13,037 nt of DNA from JBBKWQ01 sp037969115 (GCA_037969115.1 JBBKWQ010000274.1:1-13037), one strand, 5' to 3'. Numbered from the stretch's first letter, positions 5,074-12,838 are shown. The notes: a model not told the origin generated them from the letters alone. Translations and numbers: made by a program.

Positions 5074-7728
5074 GTGCCTTACGTCTATTCTTTCGATCAC
5101 ACACACCGCAAATCGCCCATGACCTACAAGGATTTGTTGGGCGGTAAAGGTGCGAACCTCGCCGAAATGACCTCAGTGCTGGAGCTGCCGGTTCCGCCGG
5201 GGTTCACGGTGAGCACCGACGCTTGCCGTGACTACATGCACGGCGGCTGGCCCGACGGGCTCGACAAGGAAATCAGCAAGCAGGTTCGCAAGCTCGAGAA
5301 GGCGATGGGCCGCAAGCTGGGCGATGCCACCGACCCGCTGCTCGTGAGCGTGCGTTCGGGCGCCAAGTTCTCGATGCCCGGCATGATGGACACCGTCCTC
5401 AACCTCGGGCTCAACGACGCCAGTGTCGACGGCCTCGCAGCGGTGACCGACAACGAGCGGTTCGCGTACGACTCGTACCGGCGCCTCATCGCCATGTATG
5501 GCCGCATCGTGCTCGGGGTCGACGGCGATCGCTTCGAGCATCCGCTCGAGGCGGCCAAGGAGAAGGCGGGTATCACGAACGACGCCGATCTGCCTGCAAG
5601 TGTGTTGAAGGCGCTGTGCAAGAAATACCTCGCCGCCGTGAAGAAGGCGACCGGCAAGCCGTTCCCTCAGGACCCACGCGAGCAGCTCGACGGGGCGGTC
5701 GAAGCAGTGTTCAGGAGCTGGAACGGGGCGCGAGCCATCGCGTACCGCGTGCGCGAGAAGCTGAGCCACGAGCTCGGAACTGCCGTGAACGTCCAAGCGA
5801 TGGTCTTCGGCAACCGTGACGACGACTCGGGCACCGGTGTGGGCTTCACCCGCAACGCGGCTACTGGCGAGAACGTCGCGTACGGCGACTTCCTCGTGAA
5901 CGCGCAGGGTGAAGATGTCGTTGCCGGCATCCGCAACACCCAGACTCTCGACGACATGAAGAACGTCTTCCCGGCGATCCACGACGAACTTCTCGACATC
6001 TTCGTGCGCCTCGAAGAGCACTACCAAGACATGTGCGACACCGAATTCACCATCGAGCAGGGCAAGCTCTGGATGCTCCAGACGCGAGTCGGCAAGCGTA
6101 CGGGGGCGGCTGCGCTGAAGATGGCAGTCGACATGACCAAGGGCACGAAGGGCCACACCGCGTCGAAGTGGAAGATCAGCCGCGAGGAGGCCGTGATGCG
6201 CGTCTCGGCCGAGCATCTCGACTCGGTACTGCACCCCCAGTTCGCGAACAAGGGCAAGGCCCTCGCCAAGGGGCTCGGTGCATCGCCCGGTGCGGCGGTC
6301 GGCAAGGTCTACTTCACCGCTGACGACGCCGAGACGGCGGCAGGGCGCGGCGAGCCGGTCATCCTCGTACGCAACGAAACGAGCCCGGAAGACGTACACG
6401 GCATGATGGTCGCCGAAGGCATCCTCACCGCTCGCGGCGGGCTCGTGAGCCATGCCGCCGTGGTGGCCCGTGGTTGGGGAACCCCTGCCATCGTGGGAGC
6501 CGACGCGGTCAAGATCGCCGACAAGCAGTTCTCCGTCGGCGATGTCGTCGTGAAACAAGGCGACGTGATCAGCCTCGACGGCACCACCGGCGACGTCGTT
6601 GTCGGGGCGCTCGAGCTTGCCAAGTCGGAACCGCCAGCGGAGTTCAACGTCGTGCTCGCGTGGGCCGACCAGATCCGCAAGGGCAAGCTGGCCGTGCGCG
6701 CGAACGCCGACACCGGCGAGGACGCCGCGAACGCTCGCGAGCTCGGCGCGGAGGGAATCGGCCTGTGCCGCACCGAGCACATGTTCCTCGCGCCCGACCG
6801 GCTCCCGATCGTGCAGGCCATGATCTTGGCCAATACCCCGAAGCAGGAAGCGGCCGCACTCGAGCGACTGCGCGTCGCGCAGCAGGCCGACTTCGAGGAG
6901 ATCCTCGATGCGATGGACGGACTTCCCGTCACGATCCGCCTGCTCGATCCGCCGCTGCACGAGTTCCTGCCATCGGTCGAAGAGCTCAGGGTCAAGGCGG
7001 CGAAGAAGAAGCTGTCGAAGAAGGACGAGCGACTCCTCGCCGCAGCCCAGAGCTGGGCCGAGCACAACCCGATGATCGGAACGCGAGGCGTCCGCCTCGG
7101 GGTCATCAAGCCGGGTCTCTACGCGATGCAGGTTCGTGCGCTGCTCGACGCGGCAGCGAAGTTGCGTGCCGACGGCAAGAAGCCGATCGTAGAGATCATG
7201 GTGCCCCTCACCGTGACCCGCGAGGAGATGGCACTCGCTCGCAGTTGGGTGCAGGAAGAGATCGACATCGCCCTCAAGGGCATGAAGCGCAAGCCCAACA
7301 TCACGATCGGCACCATGATCGAAACGCCGCGCGCAGCGATTCGTGCCGACGAGATCGCCGAGGTATCCGACTTCTTCAGCTTCGGCACCAACGACCTCAC
7401 CCAGCTCACATTCGGCTTCAGCCGCGACGACGTCGAGAGCCGGATGATGCCGGCCTACCTCGAGCAGGGGCTGCTCAAGCGGAACCCGTTCGACACGATC
7501 GACAAGTCGGGCGTCGGCGATCTCGTGCGCCTCGGCGCCGAACGGGGTCGTCAGACCAAGCCCGGGCTGAAGCTCGGTGTGTGCGGCGAGCATGGTGGCG
7601 ACCCCGAATCGATCGATCTCTTCTACAACGCCGGTCTCGACTATGTGAGCTGCTCACCGTTCCGGGTGCCGATTGCTCGCTTGTCGGCCGCACAGGCCAT
7701 CGTGAGGGCCGGCGACAACAAGAAGTAG
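5074..7728 (+). CDS. ppdK: Pyruvate, phosphate dikinase
   Basis: An 884-residue cytosolic enzyme, full length for the family, that interconverts pyruvate, ATP and phosphate with phosphoenolpyruvate, AMP and pyrophosphate. The nucleotide-binding domain begins at VPYVYSFDH, with KDLLGGKGANLAEMT (19-33), VSVRSGAKFSMPGMMDTVLN (91-110) and GVGFTRNAATGE (255-266). The swivelling phosphohistidine domain holds GGLVSHAAVVARGWG (455-469) with catalytic H460. The C-terminal barrel shows GLCRTEHMFL, GTRGVRLG, ETPRAA, FGTNDLTQLTFG, CGEHGGDP and SCSPFRVPIARL with catalytic C860. The GTG start is chosen because it begins the family N terminus; the ATG at 5119 would remove it. V458 occupies the place where plant and many bacterial enzymes have the regulatory threonine (GGMTSHA). 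It stands alone, divergent from the protease gene. PEP synthase is excluded by the N-terminal domain. Confidence 0.97.
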   Translation: MPYVYSFDHTHRKSPMTYKDLLGGKGANLAEMTSVLELPVPPGFTVSTDACRDYMHGGWPDGLDKEISKQVRKLEKAMGRKLGDATDPLLVSVRSGAKFSMPGMMDTVLNLGLNDASVDGLAAVTDNERFAYDSYRRLIAMYGRIVLGVDGDRFEHPLEAAKEKAGITNDADLPASVLKALCKKYLAAVKKATGKPFPQDPREQLDGAVEAVFRSWNGARAIAYRVREKLSHELGTAVNVQAMVFGNRDDDSGTGVGFTRNAATGENVAYGDFLVNAQGEDVVAGIRNTQTLDDMKNVFPAIHDELLDIFVRLEEHYQDMCDTEFTIEQGKLWMLQTRVGKRTGAAALKMAVDMTKGTKGHTASKWKISREEAVMRVSAEHLDSVLHPQFANKGKALAKGLGASPGAAVGKVYFTADDAETAAGRGEPVILVRNETSPEDVHGMMVAEGILTARGGLVSHAAVVARGWGTPAIVGADAVKIADKQFSVGDVVVKQGDVISLDGTTGDVVVGALELAKSEPPAEFNVVLAWADQIRKGKLAVRANADTGEDAANARELGAEGIGLCRTEHMFLAPDRLPIVQAMILANTPKQEAAALERLRVAQQADFEEILDAMDGLPVTIRLLDPPLHEFLPSVEELRVKAAKKKLSKKDERLLAAAQSWAEHNPMIGTRGVRLGVIKPGLYAMQVRALLDAAAKLRADGKKPIVEIMVPLTVTREEMALARSWVQEEIDIALKGMKRKPNITIGTMIETPRAAIRADEIAEVSDFFSFGTNDLTQLTFGFSRDDVESRMMPAYLEQGLLKRNPFDTIDKSGVGDLVRLGAERGRQTKPGLKLGVCGEHGGDPESIDLFYNAGLDYVSCSPFRVPIARLSAAQAIVRAGDNKK

Positions 7729-7734
7729 TCGTCG

Positions 7735-7750
7735 GCTCGGCATTCCGAGC
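7735..7750 (+). terminator. Short hairpin after ppdK
   Basis: GCTCGG (7735-7740) and CCGAGC (7745-7750) form six pairs around a CATT loop, starting seven bases after the ppdK stop codon. There is no T run after it. It may be a weak terminator in the 89-base gap before terC. Confidence 0.35.
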
Positions 7751-7802
7751 ACGAGCAGCACGGCACCGTCGCGACTCCCGTGAGGATGGTCGGCGGCGCC
7801 GA

Positions 7803-7808
7803 TATCGT
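7803..7808 (+). promoter_or_regulatory. Possible leaderless-type -10 box of terC
   Basis: TATCGT matches TANNNT and ends nine bases before the terC ATG at 7818. No ribosome binding site is seen. The spacing is the longest of the set, so the message could begin one base before or at the ATG. Confidence 0.4.
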
Positions 7809-7817
7809 CAGTCCGCA

Positions 7818-8855
7818 ATGAGCAACCCTGCGGCCGTGCTGGCGGCTGAGAGCACCTCCGGCAACTTCGTCGATCTCGACGTCGAATGGTGGCACTGGGC
7901 GGTGCTCCTCGGTCTGATCGTGGTGCTCCTGCTCGTCGATCTGCTCGTCGTACACCGCGAGGCCCACGAGGTCGACACGAAGGAAGCGGCGATCGAGTCG
8001 GCGGTGTGGGTGAGCTTCGGACTGCTGTTCTCGCTCGTCATCTGGTGGTGGTTCGGCGGTGCTGCCACCACGGAGTACGTGTCGGGCTACCTCATCGAGA
8101 AGAGCCTCAGCATCGACAACGTGTTCGTGTGGGCGCTGATCATGGGCTACTTCCGCGTTCCGCAGAAGTACCAGCATCGTGTGCTGTTCTGGGGCATCTT
8201 CGGCGCCCTGCTGATGCGTGCCGTGTTCATCTTCGCGGGCATCGCCGTGATCGAACGTTTCGACTGGGTGCTCTACATTTTCGGGGCGTTCCTGCTGTAC
8301 ACGGCCGGCAAGCTGATCTTCACCGACAACGATCATGTCGACCCCCGTGAGAGCAAGTTCCTGAAGCTCGTGAATCGTGTGGTGCCGACGACCGACCGGA
8401 TGGACGGGCAACGTCTGTTCACGATCGAAAACGGCAAGCGGCTCGCGACGCCGCTGTTCTCCGTGCTGTTGTTGGTCGAAGCGACCGATGTGTTGTTCGC
8501 CGTCGACAGCGTTCCGGCGGTACTGGCAGTGAGCCACGAGCAGTTCATCGTGTTCGCTTCGAACGCGTTCGCGATCCTCGGCCTCCGTGCCCTGTACTTC
8601 TTGCTCGCCGACATGCATGCCCGCTTCAGCTACCTCCAGCAGGGTCTCGCCGTCGTGCTCGCGTTCGTGGGCGTGAAGATGCTCATTCACAGCTGGTATC
8701 ACATCCCCACGTGGCTGTCGCTGCTCGTCATCGTGCTCGTGCTCACCTCGGCGATCGGGTTCTCGCTGAAGGTGCCACAACTCGACGCCGACGCCGAGTT
8801 GGCCGCCGAGGCGTTCGAACATCACGAGTCGCCGCCGCCGTTCTCCGAACGCTAG
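7818..8855 (+). CDS. TerC-family integral membrane protein
   Basis: A 345-residue protein with about eight or nine hydrophobic segments (near 27-46, 62-80, 97-112, 122-144, 149-167, 212-230, 241-265, 274-291 and 299-316). Two acidic intramembrane motifs define the TerC family: EKSLSIDN (94-101) and EATDVLFAVDSVPAVLA (221-237). TerC proteins are linked to tellurite resistance and, in several bacteria, to manganese export, sometimes supplying metal to exported enzymes. The loop at 168-210 is polar and the C terminus (318-345) is acidic and histidine-containing (EHH). No other ter gene is adjacent, which favours the metal-homeostasis version over a tellurite cluster. The start is at ATG 7818, without a Shine-Dalgarno sequence. 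The upstream gap is too short for a manganese riboswitch. The family call is sure; the transported ion is inferred. Confidence 0.94.
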   Translation: MSNPAAVLAAESTSGNFVDLDVEWWHWAVLLGLIVVLLLVDLLVVHREAHEVDTKEAAIESAVWVSFGLLFSLVIWWWFGGAATTEYVSGYLIEKSLSIDNVFVWALIMGYFRVPQKYQHRVLFWGIFGALLMRAVFIFAGIAVIERFDWVLYIFGAFLLYTAGKLIFTDNDHVDPRESKFLKLVNRVVPTTDRMDGQRLFTIENGKRLATPLFSVLLLVEATDVLFAVDSVPAVLAVSHEQFIVFASNAFAILGLRALYFLLADMHARFSYLQQGLAVVLAFVGVKMLIHSWYHIPTWLSLLVIVLVLTSAIGFSLKVPQLDADAELAAEAFEHHESPPPFSER

Positions 8856-8862
8856 GCGTTCG
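8846..8862 (+). terminator. Hairpin whose loop is the terC stop codon
   Basis: CGAACGC (8846-8852) and GCGTTCG (8856-8862) are perfect arms and the three-base loop TAG is exactly the terC stop codon. A second, weaker stem GCAGG/CCTGC (8862-8866 and 8875-8879) follows. There is no T run, so the terminator role is uncertain. Confidence 0.3.
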
Positions 8863-8900
8863 CAGGAGGGACGCCCTGCAGCCGCGGGCGCGCCCGGCGT

Positions 8901-8906
8901 TAGATT
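8901..8906 (+). promoter_or_regulatory. Leaderless-type -10 box of dnaG
   Basis: TAGATT ends six bases before the dnaG ATG at 8913. The bases between (CCACCC) cannot act as a ribosome binding site. The hexamer is identical to that of the M50 protease gene. It would drive the dnaG-rpoD message. Confidence 0.55.
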
Positions 8907-8912
8907 CCACCC

Positions 8913-10664
8913 ATGGCCATTGCGGACGACGACATCGAGCGGATTCGCTCGACGGTTTCGATCGTCGATGTGGTCGGCCAGCACGTCCAGTTGCGCAAGC
9001 AGGGTCGCAACTGGGTGGGATTGTGTCCCTTCCATGCCGAGAAGTCGCCGTCTTTCAATGTGCGCGAGGAGACGAACCGGTACAAGTGCTTCGGCTGCGA
9101 CGCGAGTGGCGATGTGTACACCTTCGTGCAGGAGATCGAACATGTCGATTTCGTGCAGGCGGTCGAAAACCTCGCTGCGAAGGCCGGCATCCAGCTCACG
9201 AGTACGACACCGGGCCACGATCGCCAACGCGCTCGCCGCAAGAAACTGGTCGACGCGATGGCGATCGCCATCGATTGGTACCACGAGCAGCTCCTCACGT
9301 CGCCCGACGCACGCGATGCCAGGGACTACCTCCGCAGCCGCGGTCTCTCAGGCGATATTGCCAGACAGTTCAAACTCGGATGGGCGCCCGACGACTGGGA
9401 CGCGTTGTCCCGCGGCGCCAATGTGTCAAACGATCTGTTGAAGGACAACGGGCTCGCGTTCACGAACCGCCGCAATCGCATGCAGGATGCCTTCCGGGCC
9501 CGGGTGCTGTTTCCGATCTTCAACGAGAACGGCGACGCCATCGGTGTCGGTGGCCGGATCCTGCCCGGGTCGGACGATCCTGCCAAGTACAAGAACTCGC
9601 CCGAGACGCCGATCTATACCAAGTCGAAGACGCTGTACGGGTTGAACTGGGCGAAGGGGGAGATCGTCAGGGAGAACCAGGCGATCGTGTGCGAGGGGTA
9701 CACCGATGTCATCGGGTTCCATCGTGCCGGTCTCCCGCGAGCGGTGGCGACCTGCGGCACGGCGTTCACCGAGGAGCACGTGCGGCTCCTCAAGCGCTAC
9801 GCGAGTCGCGTCGTGTTGGCCTTCGATGCCGACGCTGCCGGTCAAGGCGCCGCAGAACGTTTCTATGAGTGGGAGCGCAAGTACGAAGTCGAGGTCAGCG
9901 TTGCCAAGTTCCCCGGCGGCAAGGATCCTGGCGATCTCGCTCAGAGCGATCCGGACGCGTTGAAGGCCGCTGTCGATGGCGCATTGCCATTTCTGGGGTT
10001 CCGGCTCGATCGTGTGCTGTCGGGCCAGGCCCCGCAGTCGCCAGAGGCGCGCACGCGGCTCGGTGAGACTGCGATGGCAGTCATCAACGAACACCCGAAC
10101 GCCAACGTGCGCAAGCTCTACGCAGGCCAGGTCGCCAGCCAGGTCGGGTTGCCGGTCTCCGACCTCGTGGCGCTCGCCGAGCGTGGGGTCCGTCGGCCCC
10201 AACTCCGTGTGGCTCAACCCCGGGTCGCCAGAGGGCAGCGAGAGAATGCGGAGTTCGTGGCAATCACGCAGCTCGTGCAGAACTGGGACAAGATCGCGCC
10301 GTGGCTCGTCGAGGAACTCTTCGTCGACGATGTCAACCGTCGGGCGTTTCTCGCGGTGGTATCGACAGGGGGAGTGCTGGAGCCTGCGCTCGATGCCGCC
10401 GACCCAGAAGCACGCGAGGTCCTCGAGCGCGCTGCGGTGATCGACCTCGAGGCCGACGCCGAGCTCGAGGCCAGAAATCTGATCGCGGCAGCGGTTCGAC
10501 GGGCGCTGGCACACGGAGCGCGAAGCGACGATCCCGAGCACATCCAGGCTGATCGCGAAGCGCGCCTGCAACTGGAAGACCTCCAGGATGTAGACCTGGG
10601 CCCTGAGGCGGCAGGGTGGTTGCTAGGTTGGCTGCAAGCTCGCGTGGAGGGGGTGTCGGAATGA
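8913..10664 (+). CDS. dnaG: DNA primase DnaG
   Basis: A 583-residue enzyme that makes RNA primers at the replication fork, recruited by the replicative helicase. The N-terminal zinc finger is intact, with C38-x2-H41 and C59-x2-C62 (CPFH and CFGC). The catalytic core contains YLRSRGLS, and the TOPRIM segment shows CEGYTDV (260-266, with E261) and FDADAAG (304-310, with D305 and D307), the metal-binding acidic residues. The C-terminal 150 residues are helical and acidic, as expected for the helicase-binding domain. The start at ATG 8913 gives the usual IADDDIERIR N terminus and follows a -10 box directly. The stop overlaps the rpoD start by four bases (ATGA), so translation of the two is probably coupled. 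rpsU is not present upstream. Confidence 0.97.
   Translation: MAIADDDIERIRSTVSIVDVVGQHVQLRKQGRNWVGLCPFHAEKSPSFNVREETNRYKCFGCDASGDVYTFVQEIEHVDFVQAVENLAAKAGIQLTSTTPGHDRQRARRKKLVDAMAIAIDWYHEQLLTSPDARDARDYLRSRGLSGDIARQFKLGWAPDDWDALSRGANVSNDLLKDNGLAFTNRRNRMQDAFRARVLFPIFNENGDAIGVGGRILPGSDDPAKYKNSPETPIYTKSKTLYGLNWAKGEIVRENQAIVCEGYTDVIGFHRAGLPRAVATCGTAFTEEHVRLLKRYASRVVLAFDADAAGQGAAERFYEWERKYEVEVSVAKFPGGKDPGDLAQSDPDALKAAVDGALPFLGFRLDRVLSGQAPQSPEARTRLGETAMAVINEHPNANVRKLYAGQVASQVGLPVSDLVALAERGVRRPQLRVAQPRVARGQRENAEFVAITQLVQNWDKIAPWLVEELFVDDVNRRAFLAVVSTGGVLEPALDAADPEAREVLERAAVIDLEADAELEARNLIAAAVRRALAHGARSDDPEHIQADREARLQLEDLQDVDLGPEAAGWLLGWLQARVEGVSE
10621..10629 (+). promoter_or_regulatory. Possible internal promoter for rpoD (extended -10)
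   Basis: TGCTAGGTT, within the dnaG 3' end, fits the extended -10 pattern TGN-TANNNT and ends 31 bases before the rpoD ATG. A start about seven bases later would give a leader of about 25 bases that keeps the rpoD ribosome binding site. No clear -35 box is seen. Separate promoters for the sigma gene inside dnaG are known in other bacteria. Confidence 0.3.
10646..10653 (+). promoter_or_regulatory. Ribosome binding site of rpoD
   Basis: GGAGGGGG ends seven bases before ATG 10661 and decides that start over an in-frame ATG at 10616, which has no such site and lies deep in dnaG. Confidence 0.7.
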
Positions 10665-11947
10665 GTCATGAAGAGTCAGATGATGTCGTTGCTGTCGCCT
10701 CTGTCGCCGCGCCCCCACTCGAGCCGCCGTTCCCGGGAGTCGACGCTGACGAATGGACCGAGCTCGTTCGGCTCGGACGAGACGACGGCGTGCTCCACGC
10801 AGACGACATCACGAAAGTGCTCCGGCACGTCGAGCTGACCGGCGACGTGCTCGCAGTAGTCCACGAAGCGCTCGCCGCGCTCGGTATCACGATCGACGAT
10901 GCGGTGCCCGATGTGGAGGACGACACGCCACCGGTGGGTACGCACCAGGTGGTCATCGACGACGAGGACGCCGAGCGGTTGCTCAGCCGTCGCCGCCGTC
11001 GCCGCGGATCGAAGCGACCTCCCAAGGGCGAGGGTGGCACCGCCGACGGAGTGCGTATGTACCTGCGCGAAATCGGCCAGGTCGACCTGCTCACCACCGA
11101 GGACGAGCGGCGGCTGGCACAGCTCATCGAAGAAGGCACGCTGGCTGCCCAACGGGTCGACGAGGGTGGCGTCGACGGCACCGAGATGCGCCTGCTGATG
11201 CGAGCGGTGCAGCGTGGAGAGCGCGCCAAGAGCGAACTGACGCAGGCAAATCTCCGTCTGGTCGTGAGCATCGCGAAGCGCTATTCCGGGCGGGGCATGA
11301 TGCTGCTCGATCTGATTCAAGAGGGCAACCTTGGCCTGATGCGCGCGGTCGACAAGTTCGACTACACCAAGGGCTTCAAGTTCTCCACCTACGCCACGTG
11401 GTGGATCCGTCAGGCCATTACGCGGTCCATCGCCGATCAGGCTCGGACCATCCGTATTCCGGTGCACATGGTCGAGCACATGAACCGGCTGACGCGAACC
11501 CGTCGGCAGATGCATCAGGAGCTCGAGCGTGAGCCGACTGTCGACGAGCTCGCTCTCAAGATGCAGCTCGAACCCGATCGCGTCCGCGATCTGCTGCGCT
11601 ATTCGCAAGACCCGTTGTCGCTCGACTCACCGGTCGGTGAAGAGGATGAATCGAACCTCGGCGACTTCATCGAGGACGCCACGGCCGACGGTCCGGCCGA
11701 CGCGGCCACCCGAGCGATGCTCACACAGGCAGTGGGCGAAGTGCTCAACGAACTGTCCGAGCGCGAGCAGGAGATTGTTCGGATGCGCTTCGGCCTCGAC
11801 GGAGCTCAGGCGAAGACGCTGGAGGAAGTGGGGAAGGAGTTCGGCGTCACCCGCGAACGAATTCGTCAGATCGAAGCGAAGACGCTGGCGAAGTTGCGAC
11901 ACCCGCAACGTTCGCAGCGCCTCCGCGAATTCCTCGAAGCCGAGTGA
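10661..11947 (+). CDS. rpoD: Primary RNA polymerase sigma factor RpoD (SigA)
   Basis: A 428-residue sigma-70 protein. The N-terminal part (31-80, EWTELVRLGRDDGVLHADDI onward) resembles region 1.1, which is typical of primary sigma factors. An acidic stretch (82-104) and an arginine-rich stretch (110-119) follow. Region 1.2 starts at DGVRMYLREIG (129-139). Region 2 contains NLRLVVSIAKRYSGRG (197-212), LLDLIQEGNLGLMRAVDKFD (215-234) and YATWWIRQAITRSI (244-257), which binds the -10 element. Region 3 covers about 270-330. Region 4 ends in the helix-turn-helix TLEEVGKEFGVTRERIRQIE (386-405), which binds the -35 element. Linkage to dnaG supports the housekeeping role. Start and stop are firm, with GGAGGGGG before the ATG. 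A second sigma gene elsewhere in the genome is possible. Confidence 0.96.
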   Translation: MSHEESDDVVAVASVAAPPLEPPFPGVDADEWTELVRLGRDDGVLHADDITKVLRHVELTGDVLAVVHEALAALGITIDDAVPDVEDDTPPVGTHQVVIDDEDAERLLSRRRRRRGSKRPPKGEGGTADGVRMYLREIGQVDLLTTEDERRLAQLIEEGTLAAQRVDEGGVDGTEMRLLMRAVQRGERAKSELTQANLRLVVSIAKRYSGRGMMLLDLIQEGNLGLMRAVDKFDYTKGFKFSTYATWWIRQAITRSIADQARTIRIPVHMVEHMNRLTRTRRQMHQELEREPTVDELALKMQLEPDRVRDLLRYSQDPLSLDSPVGEEDESNLGDFIEDATADGPADAATRAMLTQAVGEVLNELSEREQEIVRMRFGLDGAQAKTLEEVGKEFGVTRERIRQIEAKTLAKLRHPQRSQRLREFLEAE

Positions 11948-11964
11948 CCCCGAATCCCGCGTGG

Positions 11965-12780
11965 CTAGCGGTCTCGGTTCGATCCGTGACAGGCGAGCGG
12001 ATCGGTCTCGAATCCTGAGCCGTCGCGCAGCGGGATGGCATTGGCGATGATGAGGTCGCCGCGGATGCTCAATGAGTCGACGTCGTTGATGCCGGGGAGC
12101 GCGACCTTGTCGTTCAACAAGATGGTGTACGTAGCGTCGAACAGATCGTCCGACGTCGCGTCTGGCCCGAAGGTGTCGGATCCGATGCCACCGATGTCAC
12201 GACGGTCGACCATCCATTGAACGGCTGCTCCGGAGAACCCGGGCGCGTCGCCGAGGAATGCGTCGGTGCCGTAGAACGCGTCGAAGCCGGTCTGGATGAT
12301 CACCATCGCGCCACGCCTGATACGACCGTTGGCCCGTTCGTAGGCGCGGACGTCGTCGACGGTCAGCTGGAAGTCGTCGTCGTCCTCGTTCGCCATGCGA
12401 TCGCGAACGTCGATCACGTAGGCGGGCCAGACGAACTCGGTGGCGTCGAGCTCATCGACCGTACGACCCCCTTCGATGAAATGACCGGGTGCATCGAGAT
12501 GGGTGCCCGTGTGGGTTCCGGTCTCGACGAGCTCCACGAGGTAGCCGTCGTTCGCGACGTCGGCGACGATCTCGATATGTGGAGCCGGGTCTCCGGGGAA
12601 CACCGTTGCGTTCTCGTCGAAGATGTGTCCGAGTCGGCTCATCCCGCCGGGACAACTCAGGCGGGCGCCACCTCCTGATCCTCCGCCGACGCTGAATCCG
12701 AAATTGGCTGCGGCCACGCCGGCGGTCGCAAAGACTCCGCAGGCTGCGGCGACGGCCGTGACAGTTCGTGCTCGTGACAT
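11965..12780 (-). CDS. Exported cyclase-family protein (kynurenine formamidase-like fold)
   Basis: A 271-residue protein. The N terminus (MSRARTVTAVAAACGVFATAGVAAA) has a basic start and a hydrophobic core ending near A25, a likely signal peptide, followed by a glycine-rich linker (32-38). The mature part matches the cyclase family (PF04199 type): LGHIFDENATVFPGDPAP (50-67), the metal motif HTGTHLDAPGHF (90-101) with H90, H94, D96 and H100, IIQTGFDA (161-168), and IGGIGSDTFGPDA (197-209), the usual G-x-D segment. By eye, the later His and Glu metal ligands of this family correspond to Y218 and G230 here. C43 and C264 could form a disulfide after export. The ATG at 12780 follows GAGGAGGA. It is convergent with rpoD, 17 bases apart. 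The substrate is unknown, possibly an amide or lactone. Confidence 0.85.
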   Translation of the reverse strand: MSRARTVTAVAAACGVFATAGVAAANFGFSVGGGSGGGARLSCPGGMSRLGHIFDENATVFPGDPAPHIEIVADVANDGYLVELVETGTHTGTHLDAPGHFIEGGRTVDELDATEFVWPAYVIDVRDRMANEDDDDFQLTVDDVRAYERANGRIRRGAMVIIQTGFDAFYGTDAFLGDAPGFSGAAVQWMVDRRDIGGIGSDTFGPDATSDDLFDATYTILLNDKVALPGINDVDSLSIRGDLIIANAIPLRDGSGFETDPLACHGSNRDR

Positions 12781-12783
12781 GGG

Positions 12784-12791
12784 TCCTCCTC
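12784..12791 (-). promoter_or_regulatory. Ribosome binding site of the cyclase gene
   Basis: GAGGAGGA on the minus strand, with its AGGAGG core four bases from ATG 12780. It is the strongest Shine-Dalgarno sequence in the window, and the start coincides with a good signal peptide. Confidence 0.75.
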
Positions 12792-12801
12792 GGTACGCGG
12801 A

Positions 12802-12838
12802 TCGGCCCGCTGGTACGGGCCGACTGCTGACGAGGATA
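12802..12838 (-). promoter_or_regulatory. Probable promoter and leader hairpin of the cyclase gene
   Basis: On the minus strand TATCCT (12838 down to 12833) fits a -10 box, placing the message start near 12826 and giving a leader of about 45 bases. Just inside it, TCGGCCCG (12802-12809) and CGGGCCGA (12816-12823) are perfect 8-base arms with a six-base loop. The hairpin could stabilise the message or be a regulator site. No clear -35 box is visible. Confidence 0.35.

Noticed and set aside
5173..7593. Open frame of 806 codons on the minus strand across ppdK
   Set aside because: It lies fully antisense to a full-length ppdK with all catalytic motifs. The His-, Arg-, Asp- and Val-rich composition is the usual mirror of GC-rich codon use, and no family motif is visible.
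7729..7817. Manganese (yybP-ykoY) riboswitch before terC
   Set aside because: The gap is only 89 bases, holds just one 6-bp hairpin, and a -10-like box sits right before the ATG, leaving no leader to hold a riboswitch.
7641..9284. Open frame of 547 codons on the minus strand across terC and the start of dnaG
   Set aside because: It is antisense to two well-supported genes, of very low complexity (runs of E, H, D and R), with no recognisable domain.
11959..11968. Ten-base sequence GCGTGGCTAG shared with 3753-3762, both at stop codons of minus-strand genes
   Set aside because: It is only two copies of a short word containing the stop codon, without pairing arms or other shared flanks, so chance is the simplest explanation.
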